Source of the DNA: Clostridiales bacterium
GTDB lineage: Bacteria > Bacillota > Clostridia > Oscillospirales > Oscillospiraceae
Length of the DNA: 46,861 bases
Direction: 5' to 3'
Assembly (NCBI GenBank): GCA_019418625.1
Contig: DYBL01000073.1
Coordinates: forward strand, 1-46,861
Made by a program: the position numbers and the translations under genes. The notes under the pieces are model-generated. The model had not been told where the DNA came from, ran no database searches, and saw only the letters and a program-made list of their open reading frames with translations. Positions 22,724 to 30,172 of this stretch are shown here, one piece after another; the stretch's first letter is position 1, and each line of letters starts with the position of its first letter.

Positions 22724-23335
22724 TCATCGTTTCTCTTGGTGCTGCTCCAGTGCGGAGGCAAGCTCCTTCAATTCTGACTCGTTGCAGTCCAACGCTCTGG
22801 GCAGCTGCGTGAGCGTGACCTCTACCTTCCTCAGCTCGCTGTTTACATGGGTAGCGGTGGCATTGAAGGTGGACATGAGCTGGGTATACTGCTGATGGAA
22901 CTGTTCCACCATGCGGTGCAGCTTCATTTGCGTGGACTCCTCCAGATCGGCAGCCCGCTTGCGGGCCTCGCACTCAATAGCGCCGATGCGCTCCCGGAAC
23001 TGGGCGTAGGCCGCCGCATCCGGCCGCAGACGCTCCAATTCCTCCGCCAGACGCTCCGCCTCCGGTTTGAACGGCTCCAGCTCCTTGCGATGCGCCGTTT
23101 CCGCCTCCAGCGCGGCCGTGAGCCGCTCATGCTCCAGATTAAGAACCTCCAGCTGGGAGCGCAGACCGTCTACCTGGCTTTTCAGAGCCTCAGCCTCCGC
23201 CTTCAATTCTTCGTTTTCCCGACGGAGCCCGTCCTGAGCGGCGGCGGATTCCCGCGCCATTTTTTCAATATAGTCAATGACGTCCTGCTTGGAAAAGCCG
23301 CCGAACGCCACGCTTTTAAAGGTGTTGTTTTCCAT
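22724..23335 (-). CDS. DivIVA-like coiled-coil protein
   Basis: 203 residues. The N-terminus (MENNTFKSVAFGGFSKQDVI followed by DYIEKMA) resembles the membrane-targeting start of DivIVA/GpsB-like proteins, GFSKQDVxxYI being the usual phrase; the remainder is one long coiled coil rich in Glu, Arg, Ala and Leu up to about residue 160, then a short polar tail. Such proteins mark curved membranes and organise division or cell-wall synthesis, but this one is not clearly orthologous to DivIVA. Start at ATG 23335 with GAGGTG seven bases upstream; the GTG at 23344 is an alternative. Single-gene transcript with its own promoter and terminator. Confidence 0.75.
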   Translation of the reverse strand: MENNTFKSVAFGGFSKQDVIDYIEKMARESAAAQDGLRRENEELKAEAEALKSQVDGLRSQLEVLNLEHERLTAALEAETAHRKELEPFKPEAERLAEELERLRPDAAAYAQFRERIGAIECEARKRAADLEESTQMKLHRMVEQFHQQYTQLMSTFNATATHVNSELRKVEVTLTQLPRALDCNESELKELASALEQHQEKR

Positions 23336-23373
23336 ATCCTGCACCTCGATCTCCCGCGTTTTTTATTTATGTA

Positions 23374-23402
23374 ACTTTAGCACAGAACCCCTCCATTTAC
23401 AA
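23374..23402 (-). promoter_or_regulatory. Promoter of the DivIVA-like gene
   Basis: Minus strand TTGTAA (23402-23397), 17-bp spacer, TAAAGT (23379-23374), about 40 bases before the ATG. It is back to back with the tRNA promoter. Confidence 0.6.
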
Positions 23403-23439
23403 GTCTAAGAAAAAAGTGAAATTTTTTTTCAAGAAGGAC

Positions 23440-23468
23440 TTGCGTTTTTTTGAAGGTCATGCTATTAT
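23440..23468 (+). promoter_or_regulatory. Promoter of the first tRNA-Arg
   Basis: TTGCGT (23440-23445), 17-bp spacer, TATTAT (23463-23468). The same layout recurs before the second tRNA copy. Confidence 0.8.
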
Positions 23469-23498
23469 ATCAAAGTTGTCTGCGAGACACAGCAAAAT

Positions 23499-23575
23499 GC
23501 GCCGTTAGCTCAGCTGGATAGAGCGTCTGGCTACGGACCAGAAGGCCGGGGGTTCGAATCCCTCACGGCGTACCA
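23499..23575 (+). tRNA. tRNA-Arg (anticodon ACG)
   Basis: 77 bases fold as a full cloverleaf: acceptor GCGCCGT with ACGGCGT (the outer pair is G-U), D stem GCTC/GAGC, anticodon stem TCTGG/CCAGA with loop CTACGGA (anticodon ACG), T stem GGGGG/CCCTC with TTCGAAT loop (one G-T pair), discriminator A and an encoded CCA. Decodes CGU/CGC/CGA after A34 is changed to inosine. Confidence 0.97.
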
Positions 23576-23614
23576 AAATACCCGCTGATCTCATTTGAGA
23601 TCAGCGGGTATTTT
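23575..23614 (+). terminator. Terminator of the first tRNA-Arg
   Basis: An 18-bp perfect stem (AAAATACCCGCTGATCTC with its inverse), loop ATTT, ending in TTTT; the stem starts at the tRNA's last base. Confidence 0.9.
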
Positions 23615-23747
23615 GTACTTTTGGATGCTTTGAGTGCACTGTTTTGCAGTGTCAGAGGTCTGACTGTGTGCTGCAGGCCAAAAAGCCGGCAGCCTTCCGG
23701 GTCCGCTTTCCAGCATGCGTTGTTATCTGGATTTGTTTGCAGGATTA

Positions 23748-23756
23748 TGTTATACT
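23748..23756 (+). promoter_or_regulatory. Extended -10 promoter of the VanZ-domain gene
   Basis: TGTTATACT, an extended -10 element, 67 bases before the ATG at 23823; the -35 is poor. Confidence 0.5.
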
Positions 23757-23822
23757 TAGAAAAAGAATGGCAAATCTCACTCCAAAAAGGTATTTTTTCG
23801 ATTTTTGTGGAGGCCGATCCAC

Positions 23823-25262
23823 ATGTATGACTTTATCAGAACGATTTTTTATGAATTCCGCCAGGCGGTCCCCCTTGCGCTGATTGGTTTTGCAGCAGGC
23901 GTGATGATCCTTGCCTTGGTAAATTGGAAATACCGCCGGGCCGGAAAGAGTTTCCCAAAAGGTCAAGCCATAGCTGCCCTGCTCCTGCTGTGCTATCTGG
24001 GTGGGCTGGCGGCGATCACCTTTATGAATCGCATGGATGATATGCGAACGGGTCTCCAAGTTTATCCTCTGTTGGCATTCCGGGAGGCGTGGAATTCATT
24101 TACACTCCAGACCTGGCTGAATCCTCTGCTGAATATCGCCATGTTTTTTCCGCTGGGCGTGCTTCTCCCGCTGGCAGGAAAAGCTTTCCGCCGGTGGTAT
24201 TGGATGCTGCTGGTGGGAGCTGGCATATCTCTGGGAATTGAAGGACTTCAGTATGTTTTGGGCCGGGGACAAGCAGATGTGGATGACCTGATTTGCAACG
24301 CTCTCGGGACCATGCTGGGGTACTGCCTTTGCCTGTTCGTCGTCCATCTTATCAGAAAACGGTGGAAGAGCGTCCGGATTTATGCTGTCTTCCCCACCCT
24401 GTTCCTTGCGGCTCTGGCGGGCGTATTCCTTGTATACCATGTCCAGCCCTACGGAAACCTGGAAGATGCGCCCATCTACGCCGCCAATACCAAAAGCGTG
24501 GAATGGGTACAGGAGTGCGAGCTTTCCGATGAGGCGGGGCTGTCCGGGGTATATTGGGCAAAGCCTTTTACAAAAGAGGACTGCGATCATTTCGCTGTGG
24601 AGTTCCTTGAGCGGCAGGGGGCGGAGATCGATTCCGGTATCTCCGATATCTCCTATTATGATACGATGGCTTTTTACTCCGACCATCATACTTATAGCTT
24701 GATCGTCTACTACAAGGATGGGTCCTATAAATACACAGATTATCGGGTAGACAGCAAACTGCGTTTCAGTGAAAAGGGCGGAAAAATCACAGAGGAAGAC
24801 CTCCGTGCCGCTGTCGAAAAACTTGGTATCCAGATCCCTGACGCGGCAGAGTTTTCTGTTTTGAATGAAGAAGGGGGAACGTATGCGTTTACCGCAAATT
24901 CCGTGATGGAAGGAGAGCAGTTGATTGACGGGGAATTGACCTGCTATGTAGCAGAGGGCGGTATTCTTTACGAAGTGGACAACGCGCTTACCATCAGTGA
25001 CCGCTATGCGGATGCTGCTGTTATTTCTTCACAGGAGGCATATGAAAAGCTGTGTGCGGGCTACTTTTCATGGCGGGATGTGCCGGCGTTCAACTACCTG
25101 GCTCCCCAGAAAGTGCGGGTCATTGCCTGTACTTTGGGATATATAAGTGACAGCAAAGGATTCCGGCAGCCAGTCTACTATTTCACCCTTTCAAATGAAC
25201 ATGACGCACAGTGGCGAAACGGCGGTAGCTGGACTACCTTTGTCCCTGCGCTGGCAAAATAA
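23823..25262 (+). CDS. VanZ-domain membrane protein with large exported domain
   Basis: 479 residues. The first ~210 form a VanZ-like domain with five or six membrane segments, containing PLLNIAMFFPLGVLLPL and IEGLQYVLGRGQADVDDLIC then NALGTMLG, the two VanZ signatures. A final segment (VFPTLFLAALAGVFLVY) leads into a ~270-residue soluble domain outside the membrane with a repeated alpha/beta look (SYYDTMAFYSDHHTYSLIVY; EGEQLIDGELTCYVAEGGIL) that recalls YycH/YycI-type extracytoplasmic domains; that comparison is tentative. VanZ proteins are linked to teicoplanin or cell-wall phenotypes with unclear mechanism. GGAGG lies 11 bases before ATG 23823. It sits between two identical tRNA genes. Confidence 0.85.
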   Translation: MYDFIRTIFYEFRQAVPLALIGFAAGVMILALVNWKYRRAGKSFPKGQAIAALLLLCYLGGLAAITFMNRMDDMRTGLQVYPLLAFREAWNSFTLQTWLNPLLNIAMFFPLGVLLPLAGKAFRRWYWMLLVGAGISLGIEGLQYVLGRGQADVDDLICNALGTMLGYCLCLFVVHLIRKRWKSVRIYAVFPTLFLAALAGVFLVYHVQPYGNLEDAPIYAANTKSVEWVQECELSDEAGLSGVYWAKPFTKEDCDHFAVEFLERQGAEIDSGISDISYYDTMAFYSDHHTYSLIVYYKDGSYKYTDYRVDSKLRFSEKGGKITEEDLRAAVEKLGIQIPDAAEFSVLNEEGGTYAFTANSVMEGEQLIDGELTCYVAEGGILYEVDNALTISDRYADAAVISSQEAYEKLCAGYFSWRDVPAFNYLAPQKVRVIACTLGYISDSKGFRQPVYYFTLSNEHDAQWRNGGSWTTFVPALAK

Positions 25263-25540
25263 CTGCTTTGTCCCGAAAAAAAGCCGCAGTTCACAGAAAG
25301 GATGCCGGTGGAGAGAGTTGCTTGCCTTGGGTTTGCTGCGCAAATTCCAACGTTTGATCTAGGACATAGGAATTGGCCCGCTGGGGGCAGATTTATCCAA
25401 TATATCGGATATTCTCCTCCAGCGGGCAGGAATGCCGCTGAATTTCCATGGTGATTCACCCTTTTTCATTTGTTTTTCGGTGCTTGCCATGTAGAATTTT
25501 CATAAGATCCAAAATTTTTTAAGAAAAGCAAAAAAAGGAC
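25263..25540. other. Non-coding gap between the VanZ gene and second tRNA
   Basis: No supported gene. It contains an inverted repeat GCCCGCTGG (25376-25384) / CCAGCGGGC (25419-25427) without a T-run. A minus-strand frame through it (LEENIRYI, stop, ICPQRANSYVLDQ) may be a relic of a small gene, but this is weak. Confidence 0.4.
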
Positions 25541-25569
25541 TTGCATTTCCAGGAGAGACATGCTATTAT
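25541..25569 (+). promoter_or_regulatory. Promoter of the second tRNA-Arg
   Basis: TTGCAT (25541-25546), 17-bp spacer, TATTAT (25564-25569). Spacer end and downstream bases (CATGCTATTAT, later CTGTCTG-GAGACAC) match the first copy. Confidence 0.85.
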
Positions 25570-25609
25570 GACTAAGCTGTCTGTGAGACACACAGAAATA
25601 CAGCAAAAT

Positions 25610-25686
25610 GCGCCGTTAGCTCAGCTGGATAGAGCGTCTGGCTACGGACCAGAAGGCCGGGGGTTCGAATCCCTCACGGCGTACCA
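25610..25686 (+). tRNA. tRNA-Arg (anticodon ACG), second copy
   Basis: Identical over all 77 bases to the tRNA at 23499-23575, with encoded CCA. The upstream ~60 bases are also similar, while the terminator sequence downstream differs, so the duplication ends near the CCA. Confidence 0.97.
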
Positions 25687-25721
25687 CGTGACCGCAAAGC
25701 TTGCTTTGCGGTCACGTTTTT
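25687..25721 (+). terminator. Terminator of the second tRNA-Arg
   Basis: CGTGACCGCAAAGC pairs with GCTTTGCGGTCACG, followed by TTTTTAT. A second hairpin, GCCGTC (25733-25738) / GACGGC (25748-25753) plus T5, follows as a back-up. Confidence 0.9.
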
Positions 25722-25827
25722 ATTTGTTTCGGGCCGTCTGCATTGCGGACGGCTTTTTGCATGGAACACTTTGGTCGCGGAGGACGTATACTGGCACAAG
25801 TATCCCAGAAAGGAGGCAGACCGGAGC

Positions 25828-26736
25828 GTGCTCCGGCTGATTATCATGGATCAAACAACGCGTGCCACCCCCGTCCTCCCTTTGCCTGATTTGGGTGCCG
25901 GCGGGCCTGTGGCCGATCTGAACGGAAATAATTCCTCCTCCGGAGGAGCCACACCGGTTCTCCCCCTGCCAGACCCGGGGGCGGGCGGACCTGTGGCGGA
26001 TCTCAATCCCCCGTCCGATGGAGCTACGCCGGTCATTCCCTTGCCCAATCCGGGAGAGGGCGGCCCCGTGGGACCCATCTTTCCGCTCTTTCCCCGCCAG
26101 GCACATACCCGGTTTCTCCATGCGGCCTTTGGCTATGGTCCTTTCCGCATCCTGGTGAACGGGCGTCTTGCCCTCTCCCAGCTGCGTTACGGCGCCCTGA
26201 CCGGCTACGGACATATTTCCGCCGGATATCAGACCATCACCGTGGCCGGAACGGACGGATATATCTACCTGCAAAAGACGCTGCCCTTTGAAGCGGATTC
26301 ACCCTCCACGGTGGCTATCATCAATACCGCCGGCGGTATGGACCTGCTGCAGGTCCACGACAGCTGCTGTGCGCCCTCCGGCGGCATGGGCACCATCCGG
26401 CTGAGCAACCTGGCCCGGAACAGCGATCCCATGGACCTGCTGCTGGCGGACGGGCGGACGGTGTTTGCGGATGTGGTCTTCAAGGAGACCACCGCATTCA
26501 AGCGGATCTATCCGGGGGGCTATCAGTTCCTGCTGGCGCACACGGATCTGGAGCCCCTGCCCCAGTGGCAGCCGGTGGAGACCATGGACAGCGCCTTTAT
26601 CGGGGCCTCTCCCCTGCCGACCACCGCGGCCACCTTGTTCCTCCAGGTGCGCGCCGGCGTCAATTATACCATCTTCCTGCTGAGCGCCGGGACCGCACAA
26701 AACGCGGTGCAGACCCTGGTGGCGGAGGACCGATAA
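25828..26736 (+). CDS. DUF4397-domain protein with Pro/Gly-rich repeats
   Basis: About 302 residues. The N-terminus holds three tandem repeats of roughly 20-25 residues built on ATPVLPLPDLGAGGPVADLN, ATPVLPLPDPGAGGPV and ATPVIPLPNPGEGGPVGPIF. The rest is a DUF4397 domain (RFLHAAFGYGPFRILVNGRL, later IRLSNLARNSDPMDLLLADG and AGVNYTIFLL), usually found in surface or exported proteins. No signal peptide is visible, so export is uncertain. AAGGAGG at 25810-25816 suits the GTG at 25828; the first ATG is 25846, and a GGAGC-GCTCC hairpin lies between. Role unknown. Ends at a bidirectional terminator shared with yigZ. Confidence 0.8.
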   Translation: MLRLIIMDQTTRATPVLPLPDLGAGGPVADLNGNNSSSGGATPVLPLPDPGAGGPVADLNPPSDGATPVIPLPNPGEGGPVGPIFPLFPRQAHTRFLHAAFGYGPFRILVNGRLALSQLRYGALTGYGHISAGYQTITVAGTDGYIYLQKTLPFEADSPSTVAIINTAGGMDLLQVHDSCCAPSGGMGTIRLSNLARNSDPMDLLLADGRTVFADVVFKETTAFKRIYPGGYQFLLAHTDLEPLPQWQPVETMDSAFIGASPLPTTAATLFLQVRAGVNYTIFLLSAGTAQNAVQTLVAEDR

Positions 26737-26775
26737 AAAAGCATCCGGGAGAATCTCTCCCGGATGCTTTTTCTT
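26735..26775. terminator. Bidirectional intrinsic terminator
   Basis: AAAAAAGCATCCGGGAGA (26735-26752) and TCTCCCGGATGCTTTTT form a long stem with a three-base loop and T-runs on both sides, between the DUF4397 gene and yigZ. Confidence 0.92.
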
Positions 26776-27405
26776 TTATTCCCGGGGACCGGGCAGGAAC
26801 TCCTCCCCTACCGCCGTCATGGCAAGGCTGCCTGCGGAGAGCTCCGTCAGCCGGGGCGCAAACCGCTCCGCGCCTCCCGCCGGGAATGCGCCCCGCAGCA
26901 GGATGTCCGCCCCGTAGTCCGCGGAACGGACCACACCGCCGCAGGACTCCACCTCCAGCTTTACCCGCTCATAAAGCGGATAGGTGCAGGGAATGTCCCA
27001 CAGCGTCCAAAGGCTCATGCGGCTGATGCCGGCCGCGTCCAGCGCGTCCTTGGCCCCCTTGGTATAGGCGCGGGTCAGTCCGCCTGCTCCCAGCAATATG
27101 CCGCCGAAGTACCGGGTCACCACGCAGCACACATTGGTGATCTCTTCCCGGGTGAACACATTGAGCATGGGCTGGCCGGCGGTGCCCTGGGGCTCGCCGT
27201 CGTCGCTGTAACGTACCACGCCGCCCTGCCGGATCAGATAGCACCAGCAGTTGTGACGGGCATCGTAGTAGCGCTTTTTCGTCTCCTCGATCCGCGCCCG
27301 GGCTTCCGCCTCCGTCTCCACCCGCCAGATGTGGCTGATGAACCGGGAGCGCTTTTCCGTAAATTCACTTTCCGCGTCCTCAAAGGGCACCAGATACTCG
27401 CTCAC
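26776..27405 (-). CDS. yigZ: YigZ/IMPACT family protein
   Basis: 209 residues. UPF0029/IMPACT family, related by fold to ribosomal protein S5 domain 2; the eukaryotic relative regulates GCN2, the bacterial role is unsettled. Seen: SEFTEKRSRFISHIWRVETE, the signature YDARHNCWCYLI, DDGEPQGTAGQPML, and NVCCVVTRYFGGILLGAGGL. Start is the GTG at 27405 with GGAGG six bases upstream, favoured over earlier codons that lie inside the GNAT gene. It overlaps the GNAT 3' end by 26 bases and ends the four-gene operon. Confidence 0.93.
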   Translation of the reverse strand: MSEYLVPFEDAESEFTEKRSRFISHIWRVETEAEARARIEETKKRYYDARHNCWCYLIRQGGVVRYSDDGEPQGTAGQPMLNVFTREEITNVCCVVTRYFGGILLGAGGLTRAYTKGAKDALDAAGISRMSLWTLWDIPCTYPLYERVKLEVESCGGVVRSADYGADILLRGAFPAGGAERFAPRLTELSAGSLAMTAVGEEFLPGPRE

Positions 27406-27925
27406 GCCAAGCCTCCTCCGTCTGTGCGTAATAGTAGCATTGCCGGGTCTGCCCCAGCAGGGGCACGGCCTCGGTCCTTGCAAAGCAGTAGGAAAAGCCG
27501 CATTTGCCGATCACCCGGGCGCTGCGCCAGTTGCCGCCGTAGTGGCCGCACCAGATACGCCGAAGATGACGCTCCGTAAAGCCGTAGGTCAGCACCGCTT
27601 CCAGCGCCTCCGGAACCAATCCCTGTCCCCAGAAGTCATGCCCCAGGGCATAGCCGACCTCTTCTTCCTGTGCGGGGTCTCCTGCCGGGCAGCGGCCCAC
27701 AAAGCCCACCGAGCCGATGACATGACCGGTTTGCCGCAAGACCATGGCGAAGACATGAGGCGCGGAAAATACTGTCCTGATGATCTCCCGGCTCTCCGCC
27801 TGGCTGGTATGGGGCGGCCAGCCGGCAATAGGCCCCACCCGAACATCCTGGGCGTAGGCATATGCATCGGCGGCGTCTTCCAATGCAAAGGGACGCAGAC
27901 AAAGCCGTTTGGTCTCCAGGATCAT
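27380..27925 (-). CDS. GNAT acetyltransferase, RimJ/RimL-like
   Basis: 181 residues beginning MILETKRLCLRPFALEDAAD, the classic start of the RimJ/RimL-type GNAT group that acetylates protein N-termini or related amines. Core motifs are HVIGSVGFVG, VGYALGHDFWGQGLVPEALE (acyl-CoA loop WGQGLV) and NWRSARVIGKCGFSYCF (N.aS.rv.ek.GF). ATG 27925 follows GGAGGTGCGCGGCA. Third gene of the operon, 17 bases after hflX. The specific acceptor cannot be inferred. Confidence 0.92.
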   Translation of the reverse strand: MILETKRLCLRPFALEDAADAYAYAQDVRVGPIAGWPPHTSQAESREIIRTVFSAPHVFAMVLRQTGHVIGSVGFVGRCPAGDPAQEEEVGYALGHDFWGQGLVPEALEAVLTYGFTERHLRRIWCGHYGGNWRSARVIGKCGFSYCFARTEAVPLLGQTRQCYYYAQTEEAWRERVSGAL

Positions 27926-27942
27926 TGCCGCGCACCTCCCGC

Positions 27943-29223
27943 TCAGTCTTCCGTCTTTTCCAAGTAGGGCTCCACCTGGCCCAGCGTCTTGGGACCGCAT
28001 ACGGCGGTCACATCGATGGTCTGGCCATATTCCACGGCCTCCACCTTGGCCTCCCGGTAGAGCATGTCCAGAAGGCCGCCCTTGTCGTAAGGGAGATGGA
28101 GCGTCACCCGGCGGGTACCCTTGTCCAGCCGCTTGTCGATCATCTCCAGCAGCCGGTCCACGCCCTCCCCGGTTTTGGCAGAGATGGCACAGATGTCCTC
28201 CCCGTGGGGCAGGATCTCCCCCACCGGCACCCGGTCGGACTTGTTGTATACCTCGATACGGGGCAGCTCCCCCGCGCCCAGCTCCTGGATCAGGTTGTCC
28301 ACTACCTGGGCCTGCTGCTTCCACTCCGGGTTGGATACGTCCACCACATGGAGCAGAAGGTCCGCGTACTCCAGCTCCTCCAGCGTGGCCTTGAAGGCCT
28401 CCACCAGCTGATGGGGGAGCTTGCGGATAAAGCCGACCGTATCGGACAGCACCACGTCCAGCGTGTCGCTGACGGTCAGCAGCCGGCTGGTGGTGTCCAG
28501 CGTGTCGAACAGGCGGTTGTTGGCAGGGATGCCCGCGTCGGTCAGGCGATTGAGCAGCGTGGACTTGCCCGCGTTGGTATAGCCTACGATGGCCACCACG
28601 GGGATCTCATTTTTCTGCCGCCGCTGGCGCTGGGTGCTGCGCACCCGGCGCACGTCCTCCAGGTCCTCCCGGAGCTTGTCGATCTTGCGGTGGATATGGC
28701 GGCGGTCTGTCTCCAGCTGGGTCTCACCGGGACCCTTGGAACCGATGGGGCCCTTGCCGCTGGTGCCCGCCTGCCGCTCCAGATGGGTCCACATGCCTGT
28801 CAGGCGGGGCAGCAGGTATTGGTACTGGGCCAGCTCCACCTGGAGACGGCCCTCACGGGTACGGGCCCGCTGGGCGAAAATGTCCAGGATCAGGCCGCAG
28901 CGGTCCAGCACCTGCACACCCAGGCTCTCCGTCAGCACCCGCATCTGGGACGGGGACAGGTCATTGTCGAAGATCACCATGGTGGCGCCGTTGGCCCGGC
29001 AGAAATCCCGCACCTCCTCCACCTTTCCCTCGCCGATGAACGTGCGGGGATCCGGGGAGGGGCGGTTCTGCAGCACGGTGCCGATGGTCTCGGCGCCGGC
29101 GGTCTCCACCAGGGCGGCCAGTTCCTCCATGGTGCCCTCGTCTGCGTTTTCCTCTTTTTTCAGGACCGGGGAGCTCAGTCCCACCAGAACTACCCGGTCA
29201 CGAATTTCCTCTGTTTTCTGCAT
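27943..29223 (-). CDS. hflX: GTPase HflX
   Basis: 426 residues. Ribosome-associated GTPase that splits stalled 70S ribosomes in heat or antibiotic stress. N-terminal HflX domain (NADEGTMEELAALVETAGAE, NRPSPDPRTFIGEGKVEEV and VIFDNDLSPSQMR), glycine-rich linker GSKGPGETQLETDRR, then the G domain with G1 GYTNAGKSTLLN, G3 DTVGFIRKLP and G4 NKSD. Start ATG 29223 is seven bases after AAGGAG. It lies 8 bases after a flavin reductase and before a GNAT gene in the same operon. All motifs intact. Confidence 0.96.
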   Translation of the reverse strand: MQKTEEIRDRVVLVGLSSPVLKKEENADEGTMEELAALVETAGAETIGTVLQNRPSPDPRTFIGEGKVEEVRDFCRANGATMVIFDNDLSPSQMRVLTESLGVQVLDRCGLILDIFAQRARTREGRLQVELAQYQYLLPRLTGMWTHLERQAGTSGKGPIGSKGPGETQLETDRRHIHRKIDKLREDLEDVRRVRSTQRQRRQKNEIPVVAIVGYTNAGKSTLLNRLTDAGIPANNRLFDTLDTTSRLLTVSDTLDVVLSDTVGFIRKLPHQLVEAFKATLEELEYADLLLHVVDVSNPEWKQQAQVVDNLIQELGAGELPRIEVYNKSDRVPVGEILPHGEDICAISAKTGEGVDRLLEMIDKRLDKGTRRVTLHLPYDKGGLLDMLYREAKVEAVEYGQTIDVTAVCGPKTLGQVEPYLEKTED

Positions 29224-29231
29224 AGTACTCC

Positions 29232-29738
29232 TTATCCGGCGTAGGCCTCCACGACCTCGCCCACATACATCCTGTGCCAGCCCTGGGCACCGTAGTGGCG
29301 CAGGATAGGGGTCCCGTCCTGCACGCACGCCTCGCTCAGATCCTGTGCATAGAGCTTCCTGCACACCAGCACCCATTCCGCCTCGTCAAAGAACGGGGCG
29401 TTCCCTGCCCCTCGGCGCAGCGTCAGGCCGCAGGCAGCCACCTTGTCCATGTCCCGGCCGCTCTTCGTGCCGCAAAGGCGCAGGATGTCTCCCGCTTCCT
29501 CAGGGAATACAGAAACGGTGAAATAGTCTCCCTGCTCCATCAGCGAATAGGTATAGCGCTCCGGGCGCACATACACGGTGCACACAGGGATGCTCCAAAG
29601 GCGTCCCAGCTGGCACCAGCCGATGGTCATAGGATTGACCTTCCCCTCTGCTCCGGCGGTCAGCAGGGCGTTTCGCTGCCCAAATACGGAGAAAATCTCC
29701 GGGGTCATGGTTTGGATCTCCACGGGCTGCAGCTTCAT
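29232..29738 (-). CDS. Flavin reductase family protein
   Basis: 168 residues with the FMN-binding split-barrel fold typical of flavin reductase/FlaRed proteins: NALLTAGAEGKVNPMTIGWC near the N-terminus, PVCTVYVRPERYTYSLMEQG and YFTVSVF in the middle (the flavin-binding stretch), and VGEVVEAYAG at the end. The physiological substrate is unknown; such small clostridial members are often of unassigned role. It is the first gene of the hflX operon. Confidence 0.88.
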   Translation of the reverse strand: MKLQPVEIQTMTPEIFSVFGQRNALLTAGAEGKVNPMTIGWCQLGRLWSIPVCTVYVRPERYTYSLMEQGDYFTVSVFPEEAGDILRLCGTKSGRDMDKVAACGLTLRRGAGNAPFFDEAEWVLVCRKLYAQDLSEACVQDGTPILRHYGAQGWHRMYVGEVVEAYAG

Positions 29739-29805
29739 GGCGGCACGCTCCTTCCCTTATTTTCAGATACCATCAGTATATGCGCCCCGGGGAAAAAAGT
29801 AAATA

Positions 29806-29835
29806 AAAAGGGTCTGCCATTTGGCAGACCCTTTT
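29806..29835. terminator. Terminator of rpmE (bidirectional)
   Basis: AAAAGGGTCTGCC, loop ATTT (approximately), GGCAGACCCTTTT, a perfect stem with T/A tails, 16 bases past the rpmE stop. Confidence 0.92.
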
Positions 29836-29850
29836 GTGATCGTGTCAGAC

Positions 29851-30054
29851 TTACTTGTCCAGGCCGAACTTCTTGTTGAACTTGGCCACGCGTCCGCCGG
29901 TATCCACCAGCTTCTGCTTACCCGTGAAGAAGGGGTGACACTTAGAGCAGACTTCCACCTTGATATCCTTCTTGGTAGAACCTGTCTCAATCACATTACC
30001 GCAGGCGCAAGTAATCGTAGTCTGCTGATAATTGGGATGGATTCCTTCCTTCAT
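29851..30054 (-). CDS. rpmE: 50S ribosomal protein L31 (bL31, zinc-binding form)
   Basis: 67 residues, starts MKEGIHPNYQQTTITCACGN. Zinc ligands are present as Cys16, Cys18, Cys36 and Cys39 (CAC and CSKCHPF), so this is the C+ form made when zinc is sufficient. Ends KFNKKFGLDK, the usual tail. AGAGGTG lies nine bases before ATG 30054. Monocistronic, with promoter and terminator; the position next to flavin reductase/addA is not functionally informative. Confidence 0.97.
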   Translation of the reverse strand: MKEGIHPNYQQTTITCACGNVIETGSTKKDIKVEVCSKCHPFFTGKQKLVDTGGRVAKFNKKFGLDK

Positions 30055-30107
30055 TGCTCTTGTTCACCTCTTTCTTTTCCAGCTTATCCTTTACAAAGGC
30101 GACACTT

Positions 30108-30137
30108 AGTTTAGCATAGTTCTTTCCATTATGCAAG
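30108..30137 (-). promoter_or_regulatory. Promoter of rpmE
   Basis: Minus strand TTGCAT (30137-30132), 18-bp spacer, TAAACT (30113-30108), about 50 bases before the ATG. Confidence 0.7.
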
Positions 30138-30172
30138 TGTTTTTTGAAATTTTTTGTTTTTTCTATTTTGCC

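Noticed and set aside
22359..22973. A 204-codon minus-strand ORF upstream of ntpF
   Set aside because: It crosses the DivIVA-like gene in another frame, its terminator, and the ntp promoter; composition is not protein-like.
23499..25686. Genomic island integrated into tRNA-Arg
   Set aside because: Integration into a tRNA leaves a short 3' repeat; here whole tRNA genes and promoters are duplicated and there is no integrase between them.
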